DNA of 64,000 bases. It comes from Flavivirga spongiicola (lineage in GTDB: Bacteria; Bacteroidota; Bacteroidia; Flavobacteriales; Flavobacteriaceae). The position numbers and the translations under genes are program-made. Below, piece after piece: positions 38,712-48,052 of the stretch; positions within the stretch are counted from its first letter, which is position 1, and the number at the start of each line of letters is the position of its first letter. The stretch covers positions 655,001 to 719,000 of the forward strand of contig NZ_JAUOEO010000001.1 of NCBI RefSeq assembly GCF_030540825.1, read 5' to 3'. The notes beneath the pieces are model-generated. The model had not been told where the DNA came from. It searched no databases and saw nothing but the letters and a program-made list of their open reading frames with translations.

Positions 38712-38960
38712 ATTCCCTGAACAGGAAGACATTAAAATAATCACTAAAAAAATGTTCCTATATAGACCATCTAACAAACATTTAGATTTAGATAATACTA
38801 TTTCATTATCTAAACACAATTTGCTCATACCTGACAATCGTTTGGTAGATGGTCGTTGGAACAATAAATATTTTTTTGAAACGAACTATTCTCGAGGCAG
38901 AGTGTCAAGGAATTCTTTTCAATTAAAATTGATGGACAATATAACGGAGTTTCTTATTTA
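38712..38960 (+). pseudogene. Tandem partial duplicate of ccoH 3' end with insertion
   Basis: The segment repeats ccoH codons for FLYRPSNKHL, TISLSK and NLLIPDNRLVDGRW with few changes, in a different frame from ccoH itself. After GRW about 57 bp of unrelated sequence (approximately 38864-38920, containing CTCGAGGCAGAGTGTCAAGG) interrupt it. Similarity then resumes through KIDGQYNGVSYL to a stop. No start codon or ribosome site belongs to it, so it is a duplication remnant between ccoH and the SafE-type gene. Confidence 0.85.
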
Positions 38961-38982
38961 AAGAATTGATTAATTATTAATT

Positions 38983-39684
38983 ATGCTAATTTCGGCATTC
39001 ATATTAGGGCTTTTAGGAAGTTTTCACTGTTTAGGCATGTGTGGTCCCATTGCTTTTATGCTTCCTTTAGATCGAACAAATGCTTTTAAGAAGGTATCTC
39101 AAATCACTATTTACCATCTTGGTAGACTATTAGCTTACAGTATTATTGGTTTAGTTTTTGGGCTTATAGGTAAGAGCCTGTATATTTTTGGGTTTCAACA
39201 ACAACTTTCTATTATCACTGGACTTTTAATGATTTTGATTGTTTTAATTCCACAAAGAACATTTAACAAATATAACTTCTCAAAACCTATTTACAAGCTT
39301 ATCTCTAAAGTAAAATCTGCTTTGGGTCATGCTTTAAAAAAGAAAACTTCCGACACCTTTTTAACCATAGGTTTCTTAAACGGTTTTTTACCTTGCGGAC
39401 TTGTTTATATGGCTTTATTTGGGGCTATTGCTAGTGGAGACACGTTAAAAGGGAGTCTCTATATGGCTGTTTTTGGTTTAGGGACTATTCCGTTAATGAC
39501 GGCTGCTATTTACTTCAGCAACTTTTTAAAAGGAACCGCCAGACAAAAAATACAAAAAGCAATTCCTATTTTTGTTGTCTTTATTGGTTGTCTTTTTATT
39601 CTTCGCGGTTTAGGCCTTGGAATACCTTACCTCTCTCCAGCTCCTGTTTACGATATGGTTTCAAATAGTATTGATTGTCATTAA
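38983..39684 (+). CDS. SafE/TauE-type membrane protein of the cco cluster
   Basis: 233-aa multi-pass inner-membrane protein of the sulfite-exporter TauE/SafE (DsbD-like transmembrane) family. Visible features are the opening LGLLGSFHCLGMCGPIAF with its CxxxC pair, the GFLNGFLPCGLVYMAL helix, and about six membrane segments. In Bacteroidetes this gene regularly ends the cco cluster and is thought to help copper delivery to the oxidase. Its last 4 bp overlap the convergent AraC gene. Confidence 0.88.
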   Translation: MLISAFILGLLGSFHCLGMCGPIAFMLPLDRTNAFKKVSQITIYHLGRLLAYSIIGLVFGLIGKSLYIFGFQQQLSIITGLLMILIVLIPQRTFNKYNFSKPIYKLISKVKSALGHALKKKTSDTFLTIGFLNGFLPCGLVYMALFGAIASGDTLKGSLYMAVFGLGTIPLMTAAIYFSNFLKGTARQKIQKAIPIFVVFIGCLFILRGLGLGIPYLSPAPVYDMVSNSIDCH

Positions 39685-40565
39685 ACATTAAAAATTAATG
39701 CCCTGTACTGAGTTGGCGATTTTTTAAGATATCTTTTAAAATACTTTACAAAATACGAAGCATCTTCAAATCCTAATTCATAGGCAATTTCATTAACTTT
39801 TAATGATGTAAAGGCTAATAAACGCTCTGCTTCTAAAATAACACGCTCTGATATTAAGACTGAAGGAGGTTTTGTCGTGATCGTCTTTGTAATCGTTGTA
39901 AGTGTTTTAGTAGAAATATGCAATAAATTGGCATAGTCACTAACCGTATAATTTTTTTTATAATATTGTTCTATTAACTCTCGAAACTGTAAATATTGTA
40001 ATTCATATTGACTAGTTAAACGAATATTTTCTTCTACATTTTGACGGTGTGCTCTCTCTAAAACAATAAGCAACGATTTTAATAAATATCTAATAACTTG
40101 CTGGTGTCCAAAACCCTTTGCTTTAGCTTTCTCTTTCTTTATAAGATGAATATAAGAATTAGCCAAATCAATAATCTCTTCTGTAATGCAATAACAAGGT
40201 TTACCTTGATTATTAAACACATTATATTTTAGAAAAATATCGACATCAGATTGCATTAAAAAACTTTCATTAAAATGAATGAGCACTCCTTCATGATTAG
40301 CATCTTTATCAAAAAAATGTATTTGATTTTTAGAAATAAAGAATATAGAATTAGCTTTTACTAAATGCGCGTCAAAATCTATAAAATGAACACCACCTTC
40401 ATTATAAATCCATAAAATCTGATAAAAGCTATGCGAATGTGGTAATTGCGCATGTGCACCATTAATCGCTAAATAATCTTTTAAATTAAAAACTTCAAAT
40501 TGAAGTTTTTCAGGATATCCTTTATGAAGATGGTACTGTTCAATATTTGTAGCATTCTTTTTCAA
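39681..40565 (-). CDS. AraC-family transcriptional regulator
   Basis: 294 aa. N-terminal cupin-like sensing domain (HAQLPHSHSFYQILWIYNEGG) and a C-terminal double helix-turn-helix (YTVSDYANLLHISTKTLTTI and KVNEIAYELGFEDASYFVKYFKRYLKKSPTQYR). It is read in the same direction as, and 42 bp after, the SDR gene, so it may regulate or respond to the same substrate. The ligand is unknown. Convergent with the SafE gene. Confidence 0.9.
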   Translation of the reverse strand: MKKNATNIEQYHLHKGYPEKLQFEVFNLKDYLAINGAHAQLPHSHSFYQILWIYNEGGVHFIDFDAHLVKANSIFFISKNQIHFFDKDANHEGVLIHFNESFLMQSDVDIFLKYNVFNNQGKPCYCITEEIIDLANSYIHLIKKEKAKAKGFGHQQVIRYLLKSLLIVLERAHRQNVEENIRLTSQYELQYLQFRELIEQYYKKNYTVSDYANLLHISTKTLTTITKTITTKPPSVLISERVILEAERLLAFTSLKVNEIAYELGFEDASYFVKYFKRYLKKSPTQYRALIFNV

Positions 40566-40607
40566 TGTATTTTCATTTTAGCATAATGCTTTCAAGTTAA
40601 GAAAATA

Positions 40608-41357
40608 TTAATTTCTACCAGACATGACGCCTCCATCTGTATCCCAAATAGCCCCTGTTATCCATGATGCTTTATCAGACAATAAAAAAGAAATCGTATC
40701 CGCTATATCTTGTGCTTTACCGTTCCTTCCTATGGGATGAAAACCATGAAAATTCTGAAGGGCATTATGTGCTTCTTCTTTACCTCCAAAAACACTTTCG
40801 TAAACAGGTGTTTCAACCACTGCAGGTGACACCGCATTTACTCTAATTTTATGATTTGCTAACTCCATAGCCAAATGTTGTGTTAAGCTATGTAATCCCG
40901 CTTTTTGCATAGAATAAGCAGAAGAAGGTGTTGCTTTTACCGACTGTTTTGCCCACATAGAACCCACATTTACAATGGCACCTCCAGACGTTTCAGACAT
41001 TTTTTTAGCTACAGATTGTGTAATAAAAAAGAAGCCACGATTTAAATCTAAATAAGAATCATAATCTGCTTTTGTATGCTCTAAAAAAGCTTTAGGTCTA
41101 AAAATACCAGATGCATTTACGAGGTAATCCAAATTATCAAATGACGCGATAGTTTCTTTTAAGCTCTCAACCTCTTCCTTATTGGTTATATTAACCTTAT
41201 GCGTGAACAAATTTGAATTAGCTTCAGTTTTAAAAGCTTTCAACTTATTGCTATCAGTACCAACTACATGTACTTCCACACCTTCATTTAGTAAATTTTC
41301 AGCAGTAGCTCTTCCTATACCACTACTTCCTCCTATTATTAATGCTCTTTTATTCAT
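40608..41357 (-). CDS. Short-chain dehydrogenase/reductase
   Basis: NAD(P)-dependent SDR, 249 aa from 41357 ([10 protein letters not shown]); a longer frame to 41429 lacks SDR-like sequence. Cofactor motif GGSSGIG at 9-15, NASG in the middle, catalytic Ser in IVNVGSMWA and Tyr/Lys in SAYSMQKAG. The C-terminus [13 protein letters not shown] is typical of classical SDRs. The substrate cannot be assigned. Followed 42 bp later by the AraC regulator. Confidence 0.92.
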   Translation of the reverse strand: MNKRALIIGGSSGIGRATAENLLNEGVEVHVVGTDSNKLKAFKTEANSNLFTHKVNITNKEEVESLKETIASFDNLDYLVNASGIFRPKAFLEHTKADYDSYLDLNRGFFFITQSVAKKMSETSGGAIVNVGSMWAKQSVKATPSSAYSMQKAGLHSLTQHLAMELANHKIRVNAVSPAVVETPVYESVFGGKEEAHNALQNFHGFHPIGRNGKAQDIADTISFLLSDKASWITGAIWDTDGGVMSGRN

Positions 41358-41758
41358 TTTTTTATATCTTAAATTAATACAGCAAAAATAAAACAGGTAC
41401 TTAATCAACATACTGTTATAAAAGGACAAAGAATGGTAATTTTAGGAAATGCTCATTGCTTTATCTTAAACACAATTTAAGTTAATCAAAAAACCTTTAT
41501 ATTTATAGATGAGTATTTGCCCATTATGATAAAATTATTTTTATATAATTGTTGGCTATGATTTAGAAAACGGGGTAAGTCAAAAACCAATTTAGAGTAA
41601 AAAATAAGGTATCAGCTTATAGTAATTTACCAAATGAAAGTAGTAAGCTGTATACAAAACAGGTTATGACAGTCCTATAATTAAACGCTAAAATCTAATT
41701 TAAAACTAAAATACCAATTGTAAACGTTACCCATCATCACAAAAAACATAATTCAAAA
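41358..41758. other. Intergenic region without recognised features
   Basis: About 400 bp of AT-rich DNA between the divergent SDR and cyclase genes. No convincing ORF, repeat or hairpin was seen. Confidence 0.5.
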
Positions 41759-42598
41759 ATGAAAACACTTACTTTTTACCTCCTATTATCTTTGACCTTA
41801 ATTGCTTGTAATAGCAAAACCTCTTCTACAGAAAAAACCAATAACACGACGACACCCAAAAAAAACTTACAAAAAAGCATCATTGATTTATCGCATACCT
41901 ATTCTGATGAGACTATTTATTGGGTAACCTCTCAAGAATTTAAATTGGATACCGTTTACAACGGACATACGGATAAAGGGTATTATTATTCCGCTAACAA
42001 TTTTTGTACTGCAGAACATGGAGGCACTCATATAGATGCTCCAATTCACTTTATTGAAAATGGTCAAACGGTAGATGAAATTCCTCTTGAAAAATTAATT
42101 GGAAATGCCGTCAAGATTGATGTGTATTCAAAAGCCATTAACAATCCAGACTATTCAGTAAGCATAGATGACCTTAAAGCTTGGGAAACAAGTCAGAAAA
42201 CTAAAATTCCAGACGAAAGTATTGTTTTATTACAAACGGGCTTCTCAAAATACTACCCAGATAAAATTAAATATTTAGGGACGGATAAACGTGGGGAAGA
42301 TGCCGTTAAGTTATTGCACTTTCCCGGACTTTCTCCAGATGCTGCCAAATGGCTAGTAGAAAATCGTAATATTAAATCTATTGGTATTGACACCCCTAGT
42401 ATTGATTATGGTCAATCTCACTCTTTTGAGAGTCATATTATACTTCTAGGGAAAAATATTCCTGTTTTCGAAAACCTCACTAATCTTGGTAAATTACCAT
42501 TAGATGGATTTGAAGTCATTGCTTTACCAATGAAAATTGAAGGAGGATCTGGCGCTCCTTTAAGAATAATAGCTATGGTAAATGAGGAACAAAAGTAA
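41759..42598 (+). CDS. Cyclase-family (kynurenine formamidase-like) lipoprotein
   Basis: Metal-dependent hydrolase of the cyclase/KynB superfamily, 279 aa. Lipobox LTLIAC (C17) and a Ser/Thr-rich linker place it outside the inner membrane. The zinc motif HGGTHxDxPxHF is complete at residues 87-98. Further ligands probably lie in the SIGIDTPSIDYGQ and GAPLRIIAM regions. Export is unusual for KynB itself, so a different amide or ester substrate is likely. Terminated by a strong hairpin at 42637-42670. Confidence 0.88.
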   Translation: MKTLTFYLLLSLTLIACNSKTSSTEKTNNTTTPKKNLQKSIIDLSHTYSDETIYWVTSQEFKLDTVYNGHTDKGYYYSANNFCTAEHGGTHIDAPIHFIENGQTVDEIPLEKLIGNAVKIDVYSKAINNPDYSVSIDDLKAWETSQKTKIPDESIVLLQTGFSKYYPDKIKYLGTDKRGEDAVKLLHFPGLSPDAAKWLVENRNIKSIGIDTPSIDYGQSHSFESHIILLGKNIPVFENLTNLGKLPLDGFEVIALPMKIEGGSGAPLRIIAMVNEEQK

Positions 42599-42636
42599 CT
42601 TAAAACAAATCCCCTTTTACGTTTATAAACATATAC

Positions 42637-42676
42637 AAAGGAATAAAGGATACATGTTCTTTATTCCTTTCTTGTT
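42637..42676 (+). terminator. Intrinsic terminator after the cyclase gene
   Basis: Perfect 12-bp stem AAAGGAATAAAG / CTTTATTCCTTT (42637-42648 and 42659-42670) with a 10-nt loop, followed by a T-rich stretch. Confidence 0.75.
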
Positions 42677-42766
42677 AATAATATATAACTAAATCAAATG
42701 ACAAAAATGTAGTATCTTTTACTTGCTACGTTTCGTACCCAAACCGTTAGTTGAAATACTAGTTAA

Positions 42767-43492
42767 ATGAGAAGAAGCAAATCAAAAATTGATGTATTCA
42801 ATAAAGAAACCCTCAAGTTTGTTCAAAAATTTATAACAAACAAAGGTTTACGAATTCTTGAAGTAGGTTGTGGCTCTGGTGATTTTGCCGTTGAGCTTAT
42901 GAAAACTGGAATAGCTCTTACTGCTTTAGATACTGATAAAAGCGCAGTTGTATCAGCCATAAACAAGGGAGTACCGGCCAAACATCTTGATTTTTTATCT
43001 TTTAATGATGCTCCATTTGATATCATTATATTTACCCGTTCACTTCATCATATTCACAATCTTAAAGAGGCTTTAGAACATTCAAAATTACTACTGAAAA
43101 AGAAAGGTAAATTAATTATTGAAGATTTTGACCTTGAAGAAGTGGATTTAAAGACATCCAGATGGTACTATGACACTATTTCAATCTTATCTACAATCTA
43201 TCGAGAAGACAAGTTTTCAAATGACATCAAAGACCCCATCAAAGCATGGAAAGATGATCATTACCACGAACCACCATTGCATACAGGAAAAAAAATGATA
43301 AAAAACATTGAGGAAAACTTTAAAATAATTAAGATTGAACGAAATGCATATCTATACCGATCCATTTGTAATTTAGTAGGAGAGCATGAAACAGAATATG
43401 ATGTTACCAAAAAGATTCTGGAAATAGAAAAAGGGTTGATAGCCAACCGTTTAATTTTACCAAATGGTTTGCGTATTGTGGCTGAAAATTAA
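42767..43492 (+). CDS. Class I SAM-dependent methyltransferase
   Basis: 241-aa cytoplasmic methyltransferase. The SAM site is LRILEVGCGSGDFAVELMKTG (motif I near residues 29-48), with LDTDKSA as motif II and the post-motif FDIIIFTRSLHHIHNLKEAL. The substrate is unknown. Stands alone between the cyclase terminator and a small lipoprotein. Confidence 0.9.
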   Translation: MRRSKSKIDVFNKETLKFVQKFITNKGLRILEVGCGSGDFAVELMKTGIALTALDTDKSAVVSAINKGVPAKHLDFLSFNDAPFDIIIFTRSLHHIHNLKEALEHSKLLLKKKGKLIIEDFDLEEVDLKTSRWYYDTISILSTIYREDKFSNDIKDPIKAWKDDHYHEPPLHTGKKMIKNIEENFKIIKIERNAYLYRSICNLVGEHETEYDVTKKILEIEKGLIANRLILPNGLRIVAEN

Positions 43493-43651
43493 ATGTACTT
43501 CAGCTAACAACAAAGAATTTTGATTCCTATTTTATTTATTGTTTTTTTATTATATAATAGAACTCATGAAATGAAAAATTTGCTTGCCGCAATTTAAATT
43601 CAGCGAAGCTAATCTTTCAATTTCACGGGAATGTCAATAACCGTTACTTAT

Positions 43652-44014
43652 ATGAAACTGAAATTTTACAAAATCATAATACTGATTTTTATTGGGCTCT
43701 ATGCCTGTAATAAGCCCAATAAATATTTTATTGGAAAATGGCAAATATTAAATGTTATTGAGAATAACAAATCCATTGATTTAACTGAAAATTGGATACA
43801 CTTAAAAAACAACGGAACTTTCGAGAGTTATGATGGGAATTTAAAAAAGAAGGAAAATGGTAAATGGACTTATCAATTTAGAGAAAAAGAATTATTTATA
43901 GACGGAGAAGAAGAAAAGACAGATAGCGAATGGACTTTATCTATGAAAAATGATACATTATTTTTTTATTCAACATCTGAAAACCTATATCTGATTGCTA
44001 AAAAAATAAAATAA
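43652..44014 (+). CDS. Small lipocalin-like lipoprotein
   Basis: 120 aa from 43652 (MKLKFYKIIILIF). The upstream in-frame ATG at 43631 would precede the signal sequence and is rejected. Lipobox GLYACNK. The mature part FIGKWQILNVIENNKSIDL … NNGTFESYDG … NGKWTYQF has the short beta-barrel pattern of the DUF4923/lipocalin-like family common in Flavobacteria. Function is unknown. Confidence 0.72.
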   Translation: MKLKFYKIIILIFIGLYACNKPNKYFIGKWQILNVIENNKSIDLTENWIHLKNNGTFESYDGNLKKKENGKWTYQFREKELFIDGEEEKTDSEWTLSMKNDTLFFYSTSENLYLIAKKIK

Positions 44015-44089
44015 TTTATAAAACAAAAGACGACCTAAAGTAAATACCCTAGATCGCCCGTTCTCAATAATGAATTACTAGCTATTAAC

Positions 44090-44920
44090 CTAGATTTTAA
44101 ATGTTATTACCGGTAATGTTGAATGATTTGCAACGTCTTCACCTACACTTCCTTGGAAAAAATGGGACAGTCCTTTTCTTCCATGTGTTGGGATAGCAAT
44201 TAAATCTGCTCCTATTTTAATTGAGGAACTTAAAATACCATCTTCAACCGTGTAATCTGAAGTATAATGAACAGCATCCATTCTGTCTAAATTTCCATCT
44301 GCTTTGGTAAAAAAATTAACAGCAAGCTTTTCTATTTCTGAAGAGTTTTTAAATTGATCGTTTGGTAAATTCACATAAACCAAATACAATTTAGACCCCA
44401 TCTTATCAAACATTTTAACAGCATTCAAATAAGCTTCAATGGAATCTTCTGAAAAATCGCATGCATAGGCAACCACCTCAAAATTAACTTGAGACACATT
44501 ATTCTTAACTACCAATACCGGAATATCTGCATTTCGCACAACACGTTCTGTATTAGAACCAATAAAAAACTCCTTAACACCACTGGCTCCATGGGACCCC
44601 ATTACAATAAGGTCTGCGTCATACTTTTTTGCTATTTCATTAACCTCGCTAAACACCTTAAAGTGCTTAATAATTGGTGTTACTTTAATATCTTTTAGAT
44701 AATCTTTTTTAAGAAAATCTTCAAATCTTTGTTCTGCTAATTTTAAAAAATAAATTATTTTTTGAGGTTGTTCTCCTCCTGCAGTAAGCATAACTTCAGA
44801 CATTTCTAACATATGCAACGCTAACAATTCAGCATCATGCTCTTTAGCCAGCTTTGCTGCTGTACTTAAAGCATATTCTGAATGTTCAGAAAAATCTATT
44901 GGTACAATAATCTTCTTCAT
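44090..44920 (-). CDS. Tandem-domain universal stress protein
   Basis: 276 aa, two UspA domains in tandem. The first starts MKKIIVPIDFSEHSEYALS and carries the ATP-binding-type loop GSHGASGVKEFFIGSNTERVV. The second starts VVAYACDFSEDSIEA and ends PTHGRKGLSHFFQGSVGEDV. Likely cytoplasmic stress or energy-status protein. It lies 84 bp after hemN on the same strand with no terminator seen between, so it is probably co-transcribed from the FNR-type promoter at 46387-46429. Confidence 0.9.
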   Translation of the reverse strand: MKKIIVPIDFSEHSEYALSTAAKLAKEHDAELLALHMLEMSEVMLTAGGEQPQKIIYFLKLAEQRFEDFLKKDYLKDIKVTPIIKHFKVFSEVNEIAKKYDADLIVMGSHGASGVKEFFIGSNTERVVRNADIPVLVVKNNVSQVNFEVVAYACDFSEDSIEAYLNAVKMFDKMGSKLYLVYVNLPNDQFKNSSEIEKLAVNFFTKADGNLDRMDAVHYTSDYTVEDGILSSSIKIGADLIAIPTHGRKGLSHFFQGSVGEDVANHSTLPVITFKI

Positions 44921-45004
44921 ACTTTTTTAGTTTTAGATTCTCTTTTAATGAGAATGTTAATTTAACAGAAGCCTCTTCGCTAAGCATCAAGGCTTTCTTT
45001 TCGA

Positions 45005-46378
45005 TTAAACCGTCATAGAAAACAACTGGGTGTTTGGTTGTTTTCTTTGTAATAATAAATCAAAAGCCATACAAATGTTTCTAACAAATGGTTGGCCTTT
45101 TTTAGTGATCTCAATGGTATTTGAACTAATCTTGAGCAATCCATCTACTTCCATTTCTTTTAATCTGGTAATAACATCCGATAATTCATCAAAATCGAGA
45201 TTGTTTTGATCCCAGGTTGTCTTAAAACGGCACATTAGGTTAAGAATATGCTTTCTTATAATTAAATCTTCTTCATTGAGAATATGCCCTCTATAAACTG
45301 GTAAAATATCATCTTTTAACAAATCATAGTAGGCCTCAATACTTTTAACGTTTTGAGCAAATCCATACCAGCTATCACTAATAGATGATACACCTAAACC
45401 AATCATAGCCTGAGTTTTCGAAGCTGTATAGCCCATAAAATTTCGATGCAAATTACCGCTTACCATAGATTCATATAATGAATCTGTTGTTAGAGCAAAA
45501 TGATCCATCCCTATTTCTCTATAACCAACTTCTGACAGTAATTGTTTTCCCAATTCGTATTGCTGTCTTTTTAATTCAGCAGATGGCAAATCGGAATCAT
45601 TAAATCCTCGTTGTCCATTCCCCTTAATCCATGGCACATGAGCATAACTATAAAATGCCAATCTATCTGGTAGTAATGCTTTTGTTTTTAAAATAGTTTC
45701 CTTTACGTGTTCTAAAGTTTGAAACGGTAAGCCAAAAATAATATCATGACCAACCGAAGTATAGCCAATATCTCTAGCCATATCGGTTGCCCGTTTTACA
45801 TTTTCAAAGGGTTGAATTCTATGAATTGCTTTTTGCACCGTTTCATTATAATCCTGAACACCATAGCTCACCCTTCTAAACCCAACATCATAAAGCGCTT
45901 GTAAGTGTTCTCGAGTCGTATTATTTGGGTGGCCCTCAAAACTAAACTCATAGTCATTCGCAAGTAATGAGCGTTTTAAAATACCTTTAATCAATCGCTG
46001 TAAATTTTCAGGACTAAAAAAAGTAGGTGTACCGCCTCCTAAATGCAATTCTTTAATAATTGGTTTTACATCAAATAATTCTAAGTATAAATCCCACTCT
46101 TTTAAAACAGCAGTTATATAGGGTGACTCAACACTATGTTGCTTTGTAATACGTTTGTTACATCCACAAAACGTACACAAACTCTCGCAATATGGCAAGT
46201 GAATATAAAGGCTTATACCTTCTTCTGAATTACTTTCTTTAAAGGATTGTATTAAAGACGATTTCCATTTTTTTAAAGAAAATGTCTCATCATTCCAATA
46301 AGGAACAGTTGGATAACTCGTATAACGAGGCCCAGCAATATTATATTTATTTACTAACGAATTTAACATACCTAACAT
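45005..46378 (-). CDS. hemN: Oxygen-independent coproporphyrinogen III dehydrogenase
   Basis: Radical-SAM enzyme of anaerobic haem synthesis, 457 aa. The N-terminus YNIAGPRYTSYPTVPYW is HemN-specific. The radical-SAM cysteines are C64, C68, C71 with the extra C73 in YCESLCTFCGCNKR, which separates HemN from HemW-like proteins. The inferred transcription start (about 46382) leaves almost no leader for the ATG at 46378; an in-frame ATG at 46369 may be the true start. The promoter holds an FNR-type palindrome. Supplies haem for the cbb3 oxidase encoded nearby. Confidence 0.94.
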   Translation of the reverse strand: MLGMLNSLVNKYNIAGPRYTSYPTVPYWNDETFSLKKWKSSLIQSFKESNSEEGISLYIHLPYCESLCTFCGCNKRITKQHSVESPYITAVLKEWDLYLELFDVKPIIKELHLGGGTPTFFSPENLQRLIKGILKRSLLANDYEFSFEGHPNNTTREHLQALYDVGFRRVSYGVQDYNETVQKAIHRIQPFENVKRATDMARDIGYTSVGHDIIFGLPFQTLEHVKETILKTKALLPDRLAFYSYAHVPWIKGNGQRGFNDSDLPSAELKRQQYELGKQLLSEVGYREIGMDHFALTTDSLYESMVSGNLHRNFMGYTASKTQAMIGLGVSSISDSWYGFAQNVKSIEAYYDLLKDDILPVYRGHILNEEDLIIRKHILNLMCRFKTTWDQNNLDFDELSDVITRLKEMEVDGLLKISSNTIEITKKGQPFVRNICMAFDLLLQRKQPNTQLFSMTV

Positions 46379-46386
46379 TTATGTTT

Positions 46387-46429
46387 CAAAAGTATAGCAT
46401 GTAGCACTTTAAAAATATGATATATGTCA
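46387..46429 (-). promoter_or_regulatory. FNR-dependent promoter of hemN-usp
   Basis: On the minus strand TGACATATATCA (46418-46429, TGAYnnnnRTCA) precedes a -7 box TACTTTTG (46387-46394). The centre-to-box distance is 36.5 bp, the same as at pflB, ccoI and ccoS. It also lies 66 bp upstream of the divergent YceI gene, but no -7 box is at the activating distance on that side. Confidence 0.8.
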
Positions 46430-46494
46430 TAACGAACATTTGCAATTCGATTATTATTAGCTTAATTTCACATCGCCAAAAAAAATCAAAAAAA

Positions 46495-47118
46495 ATGAAA
46501 AGAATAATCACCTTATTAATTGTTATTTCTATAGGAATAACTTCATGTAAACAAGAAAAAAAAGAAACAAAAACGGATGTACCAACCCAGGTAGAGGCAA
46601 CAGAAAAATTTGTAGTTAAACCTGAGGCAACATCAGTAAAATGGACCGCTTATAAGACCACTGAGAAAAAGGGGGTAGCCGGTGAATTTGCTATTTTAAA
46701 TTTTGAAAATAAAGAAGGGGCTTCACCTCAAGAAGCTTTAAACAATTTAAGCTTCTCAATTCCTGTTAGTAGTTTATTTACTAAAGATGAAACTCGTGAT
46801 GCAAAATTAAAAGAATTTTTCTTTGGGGCTATGCTAGATACCGAGCTTTTAAAAGGTACCATTAAGTATGCTAATAATATATGCGTTGCTTCAATTACTA
46901 TGAATGGTGTTACTAACGATTTACCATTAGAGGTTAGTATAACTGATGGCAGACGTGTAAGTATGACCGGTACAATGGATCTTAAAAATTGGGATGCTTT
47001 AGGAGCTTTAGAGTCAATTAGTAAAGCCTGTTTTGATTTACACAAAGGGCCTGATGGCGTTAGTAAAACTTGGGAAGATGTGGCTATAGAAGTCAGTACT
47101 TTTCTTCGTAAAAGTTAA
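46495..47118 (+). CDS. YceI-like lipoprotein
   Basis: 207 aa from 46495 (MKRIITLLIVISIGITSC). A longer frame from 46417 runs into the hemN regulatory box and is rejected. Lipobox ITSC with C18. The mature part has the lipocalin-like YceI pattern: VKPEATSVKWTAYKTTEKKGV, a central LDTELLKGTIKY strand and SMTGTMDLKNWDALGALES. YceI proteins bind isoprenoid-type ligands. It is divergent from hemN and followed by a strong terminator at 47143-47170. Confidence 0.84.
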   Translation: MKRIITLLIVISIGITSCKQEKKETKTDVPTQVEATEKFVVKPEATSVKWTAYKTTEKKGVAGEFAILNFENKEGASPQEALNNLSFSIPVSSLFTKDETRDAKLKEFFFGAMLDTELLKGTIKYANNICVASITMNGVTNDLPLEVSITDGRRVSMTGTMDLKNWDALGALESISKACFDLHKGPDGVSKTWEDVAIEVSTFLRKS

Positions 47119-47142
47119 TAAAATACTTTTTTTTATTATATT

Positions 47143-47170
47143 AAAGCTACTTATTAAAGTAGCTTTTTTT
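47143..47170 (+). terminator. Intrinsic terminator after the YceI gene
   Basis: AAAGCTACTT / AAGTAGCTTT stem with a 4-nt loop and a run of seven T. Confidence 0.85.
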
Positions 47171-47237
47171 ATTTAGTTTTGTTATTTTAGAAGGATTAAT
47201 TGATATATAAACCTTTAAACAATATTCATAATAGCAA

Positions 47238-47837
47238 ATGAAAAAAATCTATTCTGTTGAAGAATATATTGAGGAACATGCTCATTTTAGTGAGGCACTA
47301 ATTTTGTTACGAGATATTATTAACAGGACTGAATCTGTCGAAACCATAAAATGGAATGCGCCTGTCTATACTATAAATAATAAGAATGTTTTAGGTTTAG
47401 GCGCATTTAAAAATCATTTTGGTATTTGGTTTTTTAATGGTGTATTTCTAAAAGACAAACACAACTTACTTGTAAATGCTCAGGAAAATAAAACGAAAGC
47501 GCTAAGGCAAATGCGTTTTGAATCTGTTTCAGATATTGATAAGGATATTATTTTAGATTACGTTAAAGAAGCTATTGAAAATCAAAAGTTAGGCAAAGAA
47601 ATAAAACCTGATCGCAATAAAAAAGAGACTGTCATTCCCAAGGAATTAAATAATCTATTAATAAAAAATAAGGATTTAAAAAATAGCTTTGAATCTTTAT
47701 CTCCATACAAACAGCGAGAATATTGTGAGTATGTCGATAGTGCAAAACGGGAAGCGACCAAACAAACTCGCTTAGAAAAAATCACACCCATGATTTTACA
47801 AAACATGGGTTTAAACGATAAATATAAAAACTGTTAA
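47238..47837 (+). CDS. DUF1801/OmdA-domain protein
   Basis: 199 aa, cytoplasmic. The N-terminal DUF1801 domain (IKWNAPVYTINNKNVLGLGA, FGIWFFNGVFLKDKHN) is followed by the YdeI/OmdA C-terminal segment SPYKQREYCEYVDSAKREAT, which is related to the C-terminus of the gene at 20936. The biochemical function is unknown. Appears monocistronic, with a palindromic hairpin 124 bp downstream. Confidence 0.85.
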   Translation: MKKIYSVEEYIEEHAHFSEALILLRDIINRTESVETIKWNAPVYTINNKNVLGLGAFKNHFGIWFFNGVFLKDKHNLLVNAQENKTKALRQMRFESVSDIDKDIILDYVKEAIENQKLGKEIKPDRNKKETVIPKELNNLLIKNKDLKNSFESLSPYKQREYCEYVDSAKREATKQTRLEKITPMILQNMGLNDKYKNC

Positions 47838-47960
47838 ACTGTTTTATTTTAGAATACCTATCAATAAACTCTTGACTTTTTTTATTAATTGCCAATGATA
47901 CTGTTAATAATTTTCTAACATCGCAGTTTCTTATAACATATTTCTAATTAATCTTAAATA

Positions 47961-47993
47961 AAATGAGCCCGATATAATATATCGAGCTCATTT
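47961..47993. terminator. Bidirectional hairpin terminator
   Basis: AAATGAGC, CGATAT and AATATATCG, GCTCATTT form a near-perfect palindrome between two convergent genes, followed by a T-rich stretch (AATTTTTTG). It could stop transcription from both sides. Confidence 0.7.
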
Positions 47994-48052
47994 AAGTTAA
48001 TTTTTTGTTTAACCATTCTATTTTTAAAAATGTGATATAGTTTGGTTTCTTT

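Noticed and set aside
38635..38961. ORF of 108 codons spanning the end of ccoH
   Set aside because: It is the broken duplicate of ccoH in another frame joined to an out-of-frame start; not an independent gene.
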